NCBI GenBank assembly: GCA_021397835.1
Contig: JAJFZO010000344.1
Coordinates: forward strand, 6,944,001-7,008,000
Reading direction: 5' to 3'
Origin: Moringa oleifera
Lineage: Eukaryota; Streptophyta; Magnoliopsida; Brassicales; Moringaceae
DNA: 64,000 nucleotides
The position numbers were made by a program, and so were the translations under genes. The notes beneath the pieces were generated by a model that had not been told where the DNA came from, did no database searches, and saw nothing but the letters and a program-made list of their open reading frames with translations. Positions within the stretch are counted from its first letter, which is position 1, and each line of letters opens with the position of its first letter. Shown here piece after piece: positions 38,308 to 52,500 of the stretch.

Positions 38308-39735
38308 GGTCCTCAGCATATATTTTACATCTACTACTGCTAATATTCACCCGGAAGTCATGAAACTGCTCGTCTGTCCCATTTATCTTACAGGTTGTAT
38401 ATTATTGTTTGCTTGCTAATTCTAGAGGAGATTAATGGAAACAAATTAGTGTGGCAACTTACCACATCTAAATTAAAGCTGATTCTTCCATGGCAAGAAT
38501 TTGAATTTTTTGTTGAGTTAATTTTTTTTTAATTAACTGAGTTTTCTGATCTAACAGAAAAATTTGAATTATGTTTGATTCTTTATTTATTTTTTATCAA
38601 AATATGAATGAAGTTAATTATATTTTTGGTTTTTTAATTTAATTTAATTTAAATTTTATAAAAAAAGAAAGTAAAAATATTTAAATTAAAAATTTTTATA
38701 AATTTTTATAAATTTTTTATGATTATTATAATTTTTTTATGATTATTATAATTTTTTTAAATTTGTGAGATGTTAAAAATGTTTTTTAAAAAATTAATAA
38801 TTAACAACAACAATATTTTTATTTTTTATAAGTATCTGAGTCAATATTTAATTTAAAACAAATTACAATATTAAATATATATTAGTGTTAAATTGAAAAA
38901 TAAATGTAATTTTAAAGTGCTTTTTATATTTATTTGAAAATTATTAAAAGAATAATCTACTTAAAAAATAAAAATGATAATTGTACAAGAATTTGATACT
39001 TGGTTTTATGTTTTTGTATAGATAAATTAATTTATGAATAATAATTGAATGCCCAATAGGTTAAAACAGGAGGGAGACAGGGTAAAAAATAATTTTCTTA
39101 CCTTGGAAAATTATGGCAAACCAACAAAAGAGAAAAGGGCGATGGAACAAATGCAGAGCATCAGAGTTGACTTTCATTGTTTTGACGTTTACGTGTCAAG
39201 AGGTCGCGGAGCCGGATTGTCGGAGAAGATCTGCATGGAAACCTGATTACTCTGAACGTCCGTTTTAGGGTTGCCATGTGTAATGAACTGCGGCCTTCGC
39301 CAACTCTCATATTAAACCGCTATCGAGAGCCAAACGCAATGATGATCTTTTATATGGCAAAAATGGTGCGTCGTATGTGGTCTCGATAAAGTAAGGAGAA
39401 ACCATAGCCAGTTCATCTCTGCTTTTTCTGTTTCTTCTCCTTCAACCTCTGTGTATTTCTCTCCCGGCAAAACCCGGAACTGAAACACAGGTAAGACCCT
39501 TTTCATTATGCTTGCGAAAAAGTAACGGAACAGGATTTGTAAGGAAGCTGTCCATACCCTCCTAGGAGTTGATTCTCTCTCCCTCTCTGATTTTCCCTCC
39601 ATATCAGGGAGCGAGGAGGGAGAGAGAGAGATAGAGAGAGAGAGGCGGTGGAAGAGGAAGGAGCATTTCAAAAAGGAAATCAAAAGCAATAGAGAGAGAA
39701 AATAGAGGAAAACTCAGACACATCCTTTGAATTCA
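38308..39735. other. Intergenic, AT-rich then GA/CT-rich
   Basis: No gene. 38520-39040 is AT-rich with short tandem units near 38691-38760 (TTTTATGATTATTATAAT). 39550-39690 has CT and GA tracts, probably the promoter or leader region of the receptor kinase. Confidence 0.5.
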
Positions 39736-39897
39736 ATGCTATTCTCAATCTCAGTTCGTCGGAATCTGATATGGCTGTTTCTCTTATTCCCAAATTCGGC
39801 CTCTCCCTCTTCTTCTGATCCTTGGCTCGCTGAAACTCACGGTGGTTGTAAAGAATCCTTCCAAGGGAATAGAGGGAAACGGACCGACCGTTTTTGA
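39736..39897 (+). pseudogene. Diverged duplicate of the receptor-kinase signal-peptide region / uORF
   Basis: Reads as a 53-codon frame starting MLFSISVRRNLIWLFLLF and ending in TGA six bases before the kinase ATG. It aligns without gaps, at a constant 167-bp offset, with the start of the downstream kinase: both have RNL.WL.L.F, a Ser-rich stretch, SDP, then E.H and a Cys; 17 of the first 41 residues agree by my count. The DNA context TTGAATTC.ATGC is shared too. After about 41 residues similarity stops. It is a partial tandem duplicate, and if the leader starts upstream it would act as an upstream ORF. Confidence 0.65.
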
Positions 39898-39902
39898 ATT
39901 CG

Positions 39903-42437
<2,535 letters not shown>

Positions 42438-43900
42438 GTCCATCACTGGCAACTTTCGCAGAACCTAAATGTTCCCAAAAGCATCTGAACCAAGGTAATC
42501 CCGTCGCCCTTTCCTCCACAGGTTCATGAAGCACTTGAGCATAAATTCAAGTGATGCAGGCCAAGGGATCTGCGCTTTGGCTGCTTGAAGATTACATTGA
42601 TGAACTCCTTGAGTTTTGTAATGGCAGTGGCTGAGGATGTGGAGCTTGAGGAAATACGTGAGTTTTTGTTGCAGAGTAGAGAACTTATGGGTATCGTATT
42701 TTGGAAATGATATCCTGTAGGTTCTTTTTCTTTTCCCTTAATTTATTTTCAGGGTTACATGCCCTTTTATAGACACATACAGTCACTTGTAAGTTGTAAG
42801 CTGTTGTTCACAGTTACTTTGTTAACACCTTATATATATATATATATATACATACATAGTTGTTTTTTCATATCAAATTTTGGTAAATATTATTTTAAAT
42901 TTTAAATTTTTATTATAAATTTTAAAAAATTTTAATAAAAAATAATTAAATTGAACATTTAAATTAAATTATGATAAAAATAAGTGTATTTTTAATGTTA
43001 AAATACTTAAAAAATTATTCGAATAAATTATGTATTTTATTTCAAATCAATTTCGTAATTTTAAATAATTTTTGAATCACAAAAGTAATTATTATAATTT
43101 TTTTAAATAAGTTTTCATATTTATAAAATATTTTAATTTAAAATTTATAGTGCAAGGTTTTTAATTTAAATATTTTAATTTTTAATTTTTTTAACAAACT
43201 TCAATTTGTTTGTTTGGAAATGAGTTTCAATAGAATTAATGAAAAAAATTGATGGATTTAACTGATTTAAAAATCAAGAAAATTATATGTTAATTTTCAT
43301 ACTTTAATAAATTCTCAGATAAATATGAAAAAAATTTAAATATTAATTGAATTAATTATATAATTTAAGTTTTTTAAAAAAACCAAAATATTTAAATTAA
43401 AATTTAACACAAGAAATTTTAAAAAAACCAAAATTTTACTGTTTTAATAATAAAAATATTTATCATCGTTTGAGTTAAAGATGATGAAATTAAAAAATTT
43501 ATTTTTTGAATGTAAAATAAACAAAAATAGCACAATAAAGGAATTGAAAGTGAATATTGAAGCAAACCGTGGGCCCAAATTTTACTGCGTCCTTTTTCTT
43601 CTGAAGCCCAAAAGAATGATGGGGTTGTAATCAAATATGAGCCCAGACACGAGCCCAATAAGGAATCCGGAATGCATTTCCGTGAAATTCGGAGGGATAA
43701 TGGAATCTGGAAGCTCGGCCCTTAACAGATTCAGAATCTGACAGCGAGAAAACCGAAATCCGAAATCCGTCGGCTATACACTTCGTCCTCTGATATTTGT
43801 TTCTTTCGTTTTTGGTTGGCTTTGCCTTGTCCGAGGGGCAATTCCCGGAGGAAGATGGTGAATTGATGAGGACTAACTCAAACGACGTTGAAAAAGAGCA
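42438..43900. other. Intergenic region
   Basis: Receptor-kinase 3' UTR up to about 42830, then a TA microsatellite (42831-42850) and AT-rich sequence to about 43550. The last 350 bases have normal composition and would be the promoter and leader of the PP2A subunit locus. Confidence 0.5.
42831..42850. repeat. TA microsatellite
   Basis: About ten TA units just downstream of the receptor-kinase gene. Confidence 0.85.
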
Positions 43901-44165
43901 ATGACTTTGAGCTCGCGGGATTCGTCCTCTTCTCTCGACTGGAAGTTCTCTCAGGTCTTCGGCGAAAGATGCCCCGGCGAAGACGTCCAAGATGGTTAGT
44001 GTTCCTCCCTTTCCTCTCTTCTACTGTATACATGGTGCGTGTGTATATATATGTGTGTGTAGTTAGTGTATGCATGTTTGAGATGAGTAGTGATGGCTCA
44101 TTAGTGCGCTTTGGTGCACATTTCGATGCTGTATCTTTGTCGAGAACTCTATTTCCTTTTCTTGT

Positions 44166-44191
44166 TCTCTCTCTCTCTCTCTCTCTCTCTC
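44166..44191. repeat. TC microsatellite
   Basis: Thirteen TC units in intron 1 of the PP2A B55 locus. Confidence 0.85.
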
Positions 44192-45814
44192 GAATTTTTT
44201 ACAAATTATCTTGCTTTTTTTGGTTAGAGGGATAAAGTATTGCTGAAGGGGGCTCTGGTGCACGCAATGGTGCTGTTGGAAAAACTATTTAACTTTAAAA
44301 TGCTAAAGCTAATCTCATTTCTTGTTGTAGATTATGGTGACGTTGGTAGTAGTTTTAAGTATTATAAGATACACCACGTCTTGTACTCATTTCTCTTTTG
44401 AAGGTTAGTCCCACAGTTACTGACAATTAGAAATTAAAAGCATAATATGAATAAAAAATATTTAAAACCATAAAATAAGTATCATCAGATTTGGTAAAAA
44501 TATTTACTACAATATGTGACTATTGATACATTAAAGTCCAAAATTTATCTGCGAATAAACTCTTTATATCAATAAATAATTAAGGTAATGTTGCTCCAGC
44601 TTTGTTATTTGGTTCGTTGAATTTGTTACACAAATAAACACTTGCTTGTTATGAACAACTTTTTATCTACTCAATAAGTGGCTACTGTAAAAAGCACTTC
44701 CGCAATGAGATGCAGTTATAAGAGATTTACTAAGAGCTAAAATAAAAGAACCAAGAAGTGGTAACTTTTGCTTGAAAATTTTATTAATGAAATATCATCA
44801 GGGCTGAAAGTACTTTTGGCTGCAGAAGTCTATAGTTTTTCCCTTTCATGCTTTTCGTGTATGATATCAAAAAAGTGGGTTTCTAGGATGTCTAACCCAG
44901 GGAAAGTGGACTGCTTAACTTCATTGTTATCTTTATGTCTAGCCTCCATAGGCCATAAGTTGAACTCAATATACTAATATAGCTGACATAACAGAGAGCA
45001 GAATGTCATTTTTAGAAAATAAAGAAGTGTTGTGGAAGTGGAAGACCTCAGCCTTCATGCTTCCGTAGTAAACATATAATATTCATTATATACATGTACG
45101 TGAATATAAAATGTACGTTTTTATATTTGTATGCATGCATGCATATAAATGACCGATTTAGATATCATGTTGCTTTATATGTTTGGTTCTTTTGGAGAAT
45201 AGAAATAAGAAAAGCTAAAACTTTTCCATGTGATGGCCATTTGGCTTTGTTTGAGCTAAACTTCGATTTGAGGTTTTGTTTGATTTCTAAGAACTTGATG
45301 ATGGTGGAGAAACTGAAGAAGCAGAATCTTAAAGTCCAAAGCTCCTCTACGACTTAGTGGAGTGGAACTATCTTGTTACACTGAGTGTTTTCTTTGGTCT
45401 TATTTAATAGCAAAGTAACTAGAGAATATTCCAGCTTTCTTAGCTATCATTAATCATTATACTGAGTGTAGTAATTAATGATCTTGGCTGTCCTTTTAGT
45501 TGATATTGTGTCTGCAATTGGGTTCAATAAGAGTGGTGATTACCTTGCTGTTGGAGATCAAGGTGGGTGTGTTATGATATTTGAAAGGAAGGATAAAAAA
45601 GATGTGAGAACCTTTCACACAGTTTTGAATTCTGCTAGATATTAACTCATAAATAGTAAGATATCCTTTGAAATCATTTTGGGCTGTCTTCTGTTTAGGC
45701 TGGCCGCTTTATGATCCTTTTACCCTTGATTATTGGCTTCTTAGAGTCCAAATCACCCCCATTCTAGATACGAGTTGGAGCAATTAGATTACAAGACTGA
45801 ATTTCAAAGCCATG

Positions 45815-45932
45815 AGCCTGAGGTATGCTTTTAGCACTGTATTCAATGTTGCATCATTTAAGCTACATTCAATAGCCTGAGGTATGCTTTTAGCACTGTA
45901 TTCAATGTTGCATCATTTAAGCTACATTCAAT
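45815..45932. repeat. Perfect 59-bp tandem duplication across a splice donor
   Basis: The segment starting AGCCTGAGGTATGC is repeated exactly twice (45815-45873 and 45874-45932). It includes the last bases of exon 3 and its GT donor, so the PP2A pre-mRNA has two identical donors 59 nt apart. Use of the second would shift the frame. Confidence 0.92.
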
Positions 45933-48534
45933 GTTGTGAATCCTGATGATAATGCCTTTCTTATAGTTTGATTACTTAAAGAGTTTGGAAATTGAAGAGA
46001 AGATCAACAGAGTAAGATGGTGTGGAGCACCAACTGGATCTCTGCTTATCCTTTCGACAAATGATAAAACAATTAAATTGTGGAAGGTATGGGTTATCCT
46101 GGACAATGGAGTACCAGTTTTGCTTTATTTGTCCCCAAAGTAAAATACATTATGGTGTCTCATGCAACTGAATCATGCCTTAAGCATCAATAACTGCTGA
46201 ATGTTATCGTTAAGAGAATTGAGAACTTGGAACAGTTGGTACTGTTGCCTCTTTGGTGTTGATTATGTTAAAATCCTACCTCAGTGCTGTTGTCTTTTTG
46301 ACCTTTTTTCATCATCAAGAAGATTTTTGATCATCTGAAAATTCTGGGTGACTGAAAGGAAGGGTATTTTTCTTTTGATTCTCAATGCCAGGTTAAGGAT
46401 CACAAGATGAAGAAAGTAAAAGAGATAGAGCTGCATCCATTTGTACGTTCCGAAAATTATCTTTTTGCTGAAAGGAGTTTTATGAGTGGGCAAGGCTCGC
46501 TATGTTTTTCGAGCGGCTACCATCAAGAATGGATGGAGAAAATGGCCACAATATCACCATTTCAAGATGTCCAGACAAAAGTATGTATCTATCCTACCGT
46601 AGAGCCTTTCTAGATTCTTCATATTTCCCTTTGTTTTGGGTTTCTTAAATTTGGCTCATTGTACCAGAAGTTTACCAGTTTGTCATATGACTAGGTTACT
46701 AACACTGAAGACGCTGCTTACACAAGATGCCGAAAGGTGTATGCTGATGCTCATGACTTTAATATCAACTCAATTTCAGATAATAGGTAAAAGTTGTGAT
46801 TGTTATCTTTGTTGCAATTTCCTTTCTTTTTTTCAAACTTAGAATTAATAAATCTATTTTAGAAACAGAATATGGGAGGTAAGATTTGTCTTCTTCTACT
46901 CTAAAGCATTTTTACTCAATTCCTGCTCTTTATTCGATTTCCCAGATGTTCTGACAAAGTGGCAAAACAACATGGCTTCCAGTGAATGTTCAGTTAAAAG
47001 AATGGTAACTTGGTTTCATAATCTCTATACAGTGATGGTGAGACATTCATATCTGCAGATGACCTGAGAATAAACTTGTGGAACCTTGAGATCAGTAATC
47101 AGTGCTTCAACATGATTGACATGAAGCCATAATATATGGATGATCTTACTGGTAACTCTTTCCAGCTCACAGTAAATTATGTACCTTAATTTTTGTGTGA
47201 CTCTTTCTACCCTGTTGTAAGATAATACATTGGTGCCTTCTTTTCATCCTATTGCAATGTTAGGCATAACTAAAGATCACTATGAGAATAGAGCAGTATA
47301 TAATTAAGCGAAAGACTCAGCAAACTTTGAGAAGATATTTTTGTCTCATTCATGACATACTTTCATTTTCCTAACATGGTGTGACAAATTATGAAGGATT
47401 GCTTTTGATTAGTGAAATCGATTAGAATTCACTTTTTTCTAGAAAATTATATTTTGGGTGAAATTTGGATTTTCTACAATAGCTCATCCTTCCACTATTG
47501 GATTATTTGTGGCATAGGAGATTGCATTTCTCAATTTCTGGGACTTGGATGGCACCGGAAGTTGTTTATTCAGGATGTTAGACTCACCACAAGTGGTAGG
47601 AATGTGATACAGATAAAAGCTTCATATATATATATATAATATATATTTACATATAATCTTGTGGTGGACTATAGCCATATTGTAGATGTATTGTTTATAC
47701 TGCAGGTGAACACTGTCATGATGTTGTTCATTGTGCTGTAGAGGTTTTATGTGTATACAACCATGCATATGTACATATATATATGTATATAGGTAATACT
47801 TTTCATTTTAGATTTGACGGTTTAATCAAAATTTGTTTTTGAGAGTTATGATTTAGTTACTACTAGAATTTTTGGATTTATGCCTTATAAATAAGGCTGA
47901 GGAAAGCATTGTGTTATTGCTCTTTATTTGATTATTGATAAAATCTTCTTTTAGCATATATATTAACATAAGAACATTAAGATTTTCTTGATTTAGCACT
48001 CTGAAGGAGGTTTCCTTTCTTTCCCTCCAAAAAAAAAAAATAAAAAAAAATGAACGACTTAAATTGAACTGCACTGTGATCTTGTTACCTTCAACTGCAA
48101 CAGTTGAAGACATTAAAGTCTTGTATAAAAATAGACTGCAAATGTCAAAAACATTGAAAAACAGTTTCTGAATAGTATGAAGTCTTGATAATTTGATAAT
48201 TCACAGTAGCTGTATTTTGTCTCATTACCAACATTGATATCCTTCTTTGAGCCTTGGTTGATAAGTTCTTCATATTATTCCTTCTCTTCCATTTATCCTA
48301 CTAAATGCCAACATCCATATTTTGTTCAAATTTGACTTGCAAATAGAGGTCTTGCTTATGGATGTGTTGAGTTGGTCAAAGGGTGTCAACTTGTTAAATG
48401 ATGTTATAGATTAAATTAAATGATTTTTCTTTCTTTTTCTCCTTTAGTGACCACAACAAATGAAGTTTTAATTTCTCAGTAGAGGATAAGTCCAATGTTC
48501 TTTTTATCAAAAAAGGTTGAAAATGAGACATTAT

Positions 48535-48602
48535 CACGCCCAGTGGGACTAGAACCCACAATCGCCTGAAGTCAGGCGCCTTATCCATTAGGCCACGGGC
48601 GC
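48535..48602 (-). pseudogene. tRNA-Arg-like pseudogene with collapsed anticodon arm
   Basis: On the minus strand the sequence has an acceptor stem (GCGCCCG with TGGGCGT), a normal D-arm (GGCCTAATGGATAAGGC) and a T-arm (GTGGGTTCTAGTCCCAC), as in plant tRNA-Arg with GACTTC before the anticodon. Only about 12 nt replace the 17-nt anticodon arm (CCTGACTTCAGG), so five bases including the anticodon are missing. The B box has T for G (GGTTCTAGTCC). Total 68 nt rather than 73. It lies antisense in the PP2A intron before exon 8. Confidence 0.7.
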
Positions 48603-49559
48603 CCCTGTGGATAAGCTTAGAGTATATTTTATGTCTTAAAATTTTAACAGGCAGCATTTCAGTTTCTTGCATAGTTCAACATTTTCTGTTGCACCTGTGC
48701 AATGTGCTACTCCAACATGCATGGTTGTCCAGGATAAAATTTAATAGACAATTTGATTGGATCTATCACATTAGCATTGTGATTTTAGTTTTTCTTTTTC
48801 TCTTTTTCTCAATAACTTATGTATTCGGAAAGCTGAATGAGCTGTAGACAGGTCTTTTATGCTATCCATGGTTCATGAGAAAATAAATTTTATCCTGGCT
48901 TGGAATTGCCTGTTATGCTCTACCTTTGTATGCTAATCTCTTTCTTACATTTTCATTTAAAGGTCATAACTTCGGCCGAACTCCATCCAATTCATTGTAA
49001 TCTACTTGCATACAGCTCGTCAAGAGGTTTTATTCGTCTAGTTGACATGCGGCAGTCAGCATTATGCGATCATAATGCAAGAGTGTGAGTTGTGGCTGAT
49101 TTTGGCATCTCATTCAAATATTAACAACTCAAGATCTTAAGCACTGACTTTTGTTTGCATTTTTTATATTTTTGAGGTTACAAGATGCAGCTCACGGCTC
49201 AAAATCTTTTTTCACATAGATTATTGCATCCATCTCTGATATAAAGTTTGCAAATGATGGGCGACAGATCCTAAGTTGTGATTATATGAAGTTAAAGGTG
49301 TTGTTATGAGCTTGAGTTTGAAATGTGTATCATCCAAAATAAGTGTCGTTTCTATTGTTTCTCTTCCCAACACATCAAGAAGACTAGATGATAGAAGTTT
49401 GTCAAATTCAAAGGTTAAGACAGCATGTTTTGTTGTTTTTCTGTTTTTCAACGTCTAGGTATGATGTGGTTGGCTTCCTAATCTCTATGGTTACAGGACA
49501 AAAGCCTTATTATCATCTTAGTTCTCTAACTTCTTATTGTAGTTTTCAGATTTGACTTT

Positions 49560-52500
49560 TGGAAACTACAATGTAAGTACTTGTGAAAAATGGGCGTGTA
49601 GGGGGAGGATTTGCACAGAAGAAATGAGGTGTGTTTTGCACTTAGGGTTGAAAGGAAGATTTTTGAATTTGATGGGGAGGAAATGAAAAAGGTCTGTGGA
49701 TAACAGAGCAAAGAAATGGTAGGCGAGTGTCGTTGCATTTGTCAAAGGAGAACTGGTTTTGGCTCTCAATGGATGGCCTTATAATGATGGAGAAGCGAGA
49801 GGGCTGGATGAGGAAAATAAGAGAAGTAAGTAAAGTATTAATGATTGTAGTTGGATCGAATGGAAGGGTTGCGTTCCTTAGGCGGGCAGAAATTGACTGA
49901 GGAAGGGAGAGATCAATATATATGTTGGACGGTGTCGGATTTGATTGATGGAGGAGGGTGAAAAAAAAAATTAGGAACAGAGTAATTGATGAGGGGGAGG
50001 GACATTGGAGGCAAAAAAACAAGAGGTAACTATTGTGAGGAGTGGGAGAAGAATAATCACAAACATGATGCCGAAGGTGGGGATAGGTGTATGCTTTTGC
50101 TGCGCGTGTGGACAGACAATAGCGACACTAGGAGAGTCGCGAAGAAGTAAATTTTTAGGGTGCATTCCTAGGACGTGAAAGCAAGTGGTGGCCGACAACA
50201 GGGGAACAAAGGTCACTGATTAGTTAGGGTTTTCGAGAGTCATAAACCAGGTGAAGAAGATGATCCATTCGGGTTACATTACTGTAAGTTTTGGGTCTGG
50301 ATTAGGATGGAAGCCTAAGTTAACTACTGGGTGTAAGAAAAATAATGGTGGAGCAAATGGGTTGGGTTTCAAAAATCGAAATGTGAGATTGGGCGTTTTA
50401 GATAGGCCATCACAGGGAAGAAATAGGGGAGTAGGTAGTGGGTAGTTATAAGGAGAGTAGGTTGGGTAGGAAATTCTAAATTGGGATGCAATTTTGATGA
50501 GTCAGGTTGGTTGCAAATGGTGGACTTGGAGAGTTTAAAGAGAAAAAAGGCAAAACAGTAGGGGCAACCTATTGAGTTGAAAAGAACTGGGCTTAATGCC
50601 CAGTCGAAAGAAGGTCTTAATGCGTGGGTAGGGGAAATCAAGTATCTCGTCTCATTTAGTGAAGTCAACAAAGAAAAGGAAGAAGCTTCTAGATCAAGAG
50701 TGAATTTGTGAGAATTGACCTGTAGCGTATTCCCCAGAGGCAAAGGAAAGTGGTCGAGAGAGGAAAGGAGTATGTTGAAGATGGGTTTTTGGTGGAAAGT
50801 AACATATAGACGTTGACGAGTTGTGAGGGAGAACTGCTAGTAATACCAAACCAGGTATGTCTTGCAACTATAATGGGTCAGTTGGATGTGAGGATTAGTA
50901 GCTGGGAAGGGAATGGGTATGAGATCGGATTGGATGTCACTTAGCTAGCAATACAAAGTGATGGAGTGGAAGGTGAGGAAGGAATTGATAGCAATGGAAG
51001 ACCTACAAAGGTAAAGGATTCAAACAGTAGGATGGGCTTGATGTAGTTCTTGTTGAGGAGGCCAGTGAGCAAGAGATTTCTAAAAGGATTCTGAAAATTT
51101 TGCACGGAATCTATGAATCATTGGATTTAAATTTTGAAGAAATGGAGGAGAAGGCTATGTCATTGTTTACAAGGATTGAAAGGGGATGGTACGCAAATTT
51201 GTGTAGGGGAAAGGATGTGATGAAAAAGAAGAGTGGAAGAGGCATAAGTAGGGAGCTTTGAAGGTTAGAATTTGGGGTTAATCACGAGAAGGAAGGAAAA
51301 AAACAAAGTAGAAAATGGTGGGATTTTTTGCTAAAAAACAATGATAATGGGCTTTTCAGGAGTTTGGTAATTCTGCGAAATCATGGTTCTTAAATTTTTA
51401 TCTTTTAATGTTAGAGGGCTTAACAGTGCGAATAAGAGGGTGATCATTAGGTAGTCACTTAGCAAATGGAGGGTGGATTTGGTATGCTTGGAGACGAAAA
51501 TGGAGGGAACAAATTTGGGGGTAGTGAGGAGTGTATGAGGAGGGCAGAATATTGAATGGGAGCGCAATGTTGTGCAAGGAAGGTCTGAAGAAGGGTACTA
51601 TTAGGAGGTTAAAGGATTGTTGGGAAGGCACATAGTCGTTAAGTTGTATTTTTAGAATGGAAGATAAGGGGATATTATGGATGTACACTGGGGCCTATGA
51701 CAAGCTTTGTGGGAGGACTTGAGAGATTGTAAGAGGAACAGGGAAGGGATCCCGTGGGTGCTGGGAGGTGATTTCAATGAAGTCCTATTTTCACATGAGT
51801 AAATAAGGGTAGAAACAGAGGTGTCTTTTCTGGTGATTTTAGAGAGGTGGTTGCGAAGTTAGAATTGCATGATCTACCACTAATAGGAGGCTTATTCACA
51901 TGGTTGAATTTGAGGAAAAATTCTTTTATGCCTCGTCTGGATAGCATTTTGGTCTTTAATAGTTGCAAAAAATTTTTTTCAGTTGTGCAACAAGTGTTAC
52001 TGCTTAGGCCTACTTCTAATCACAGCTCGGTGTTGTTGGTGGTAGGAGATATCAAATGGGGACCATGCTTGTTCAGGTTTGAAAACATGTGGTTGCATGT
52101 CAAGGACTTTAGCAAACTTGTGAATGAGTGGTGGGAGGATGCAAATAAGATACGAAATGCTAGTTTTGTGGCTGCAAGGAAGTTGAGAGCGGTGAAGACA
52201 AAAGTAAAAAAAATGGCATAAGGATCAGTTTGGAAGATTGGGGAAAAGGAAAGATAAACAGAATGAACCGCATGATCTAGATAGAATAATTGTAGAGGAT
52301 GGGGTAGTCTGGAGGTACAGGAAATAAGACTTGCAAGAAACAAAGAATTGGTGCAATTGCTCAAGCTGGAAGAAATTTTAGGAAGGCAAAAATTAGAGGC
52401 ATTATGATTAAGGGTGGGTGATAGAAACACTGCATTTTTCCACGAAAGAGCGAATGCCCATAGAAAGTGGAATTTTATAAGGGAGATGCAAATCGATGGT

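Noticed and set aside
44063..44263. Minus-strand Arg-Glu frame
   Set aside because: Product of the TC run at 44166-44191 in a PP2A intron.
46862..46879. Micro-exon candidate between B55 exons 6 and 7
   Set aside because: Bounded by AG and GTAAGA, but exons 6 and 7 already join in phase to give DNSDGETF as in the family.
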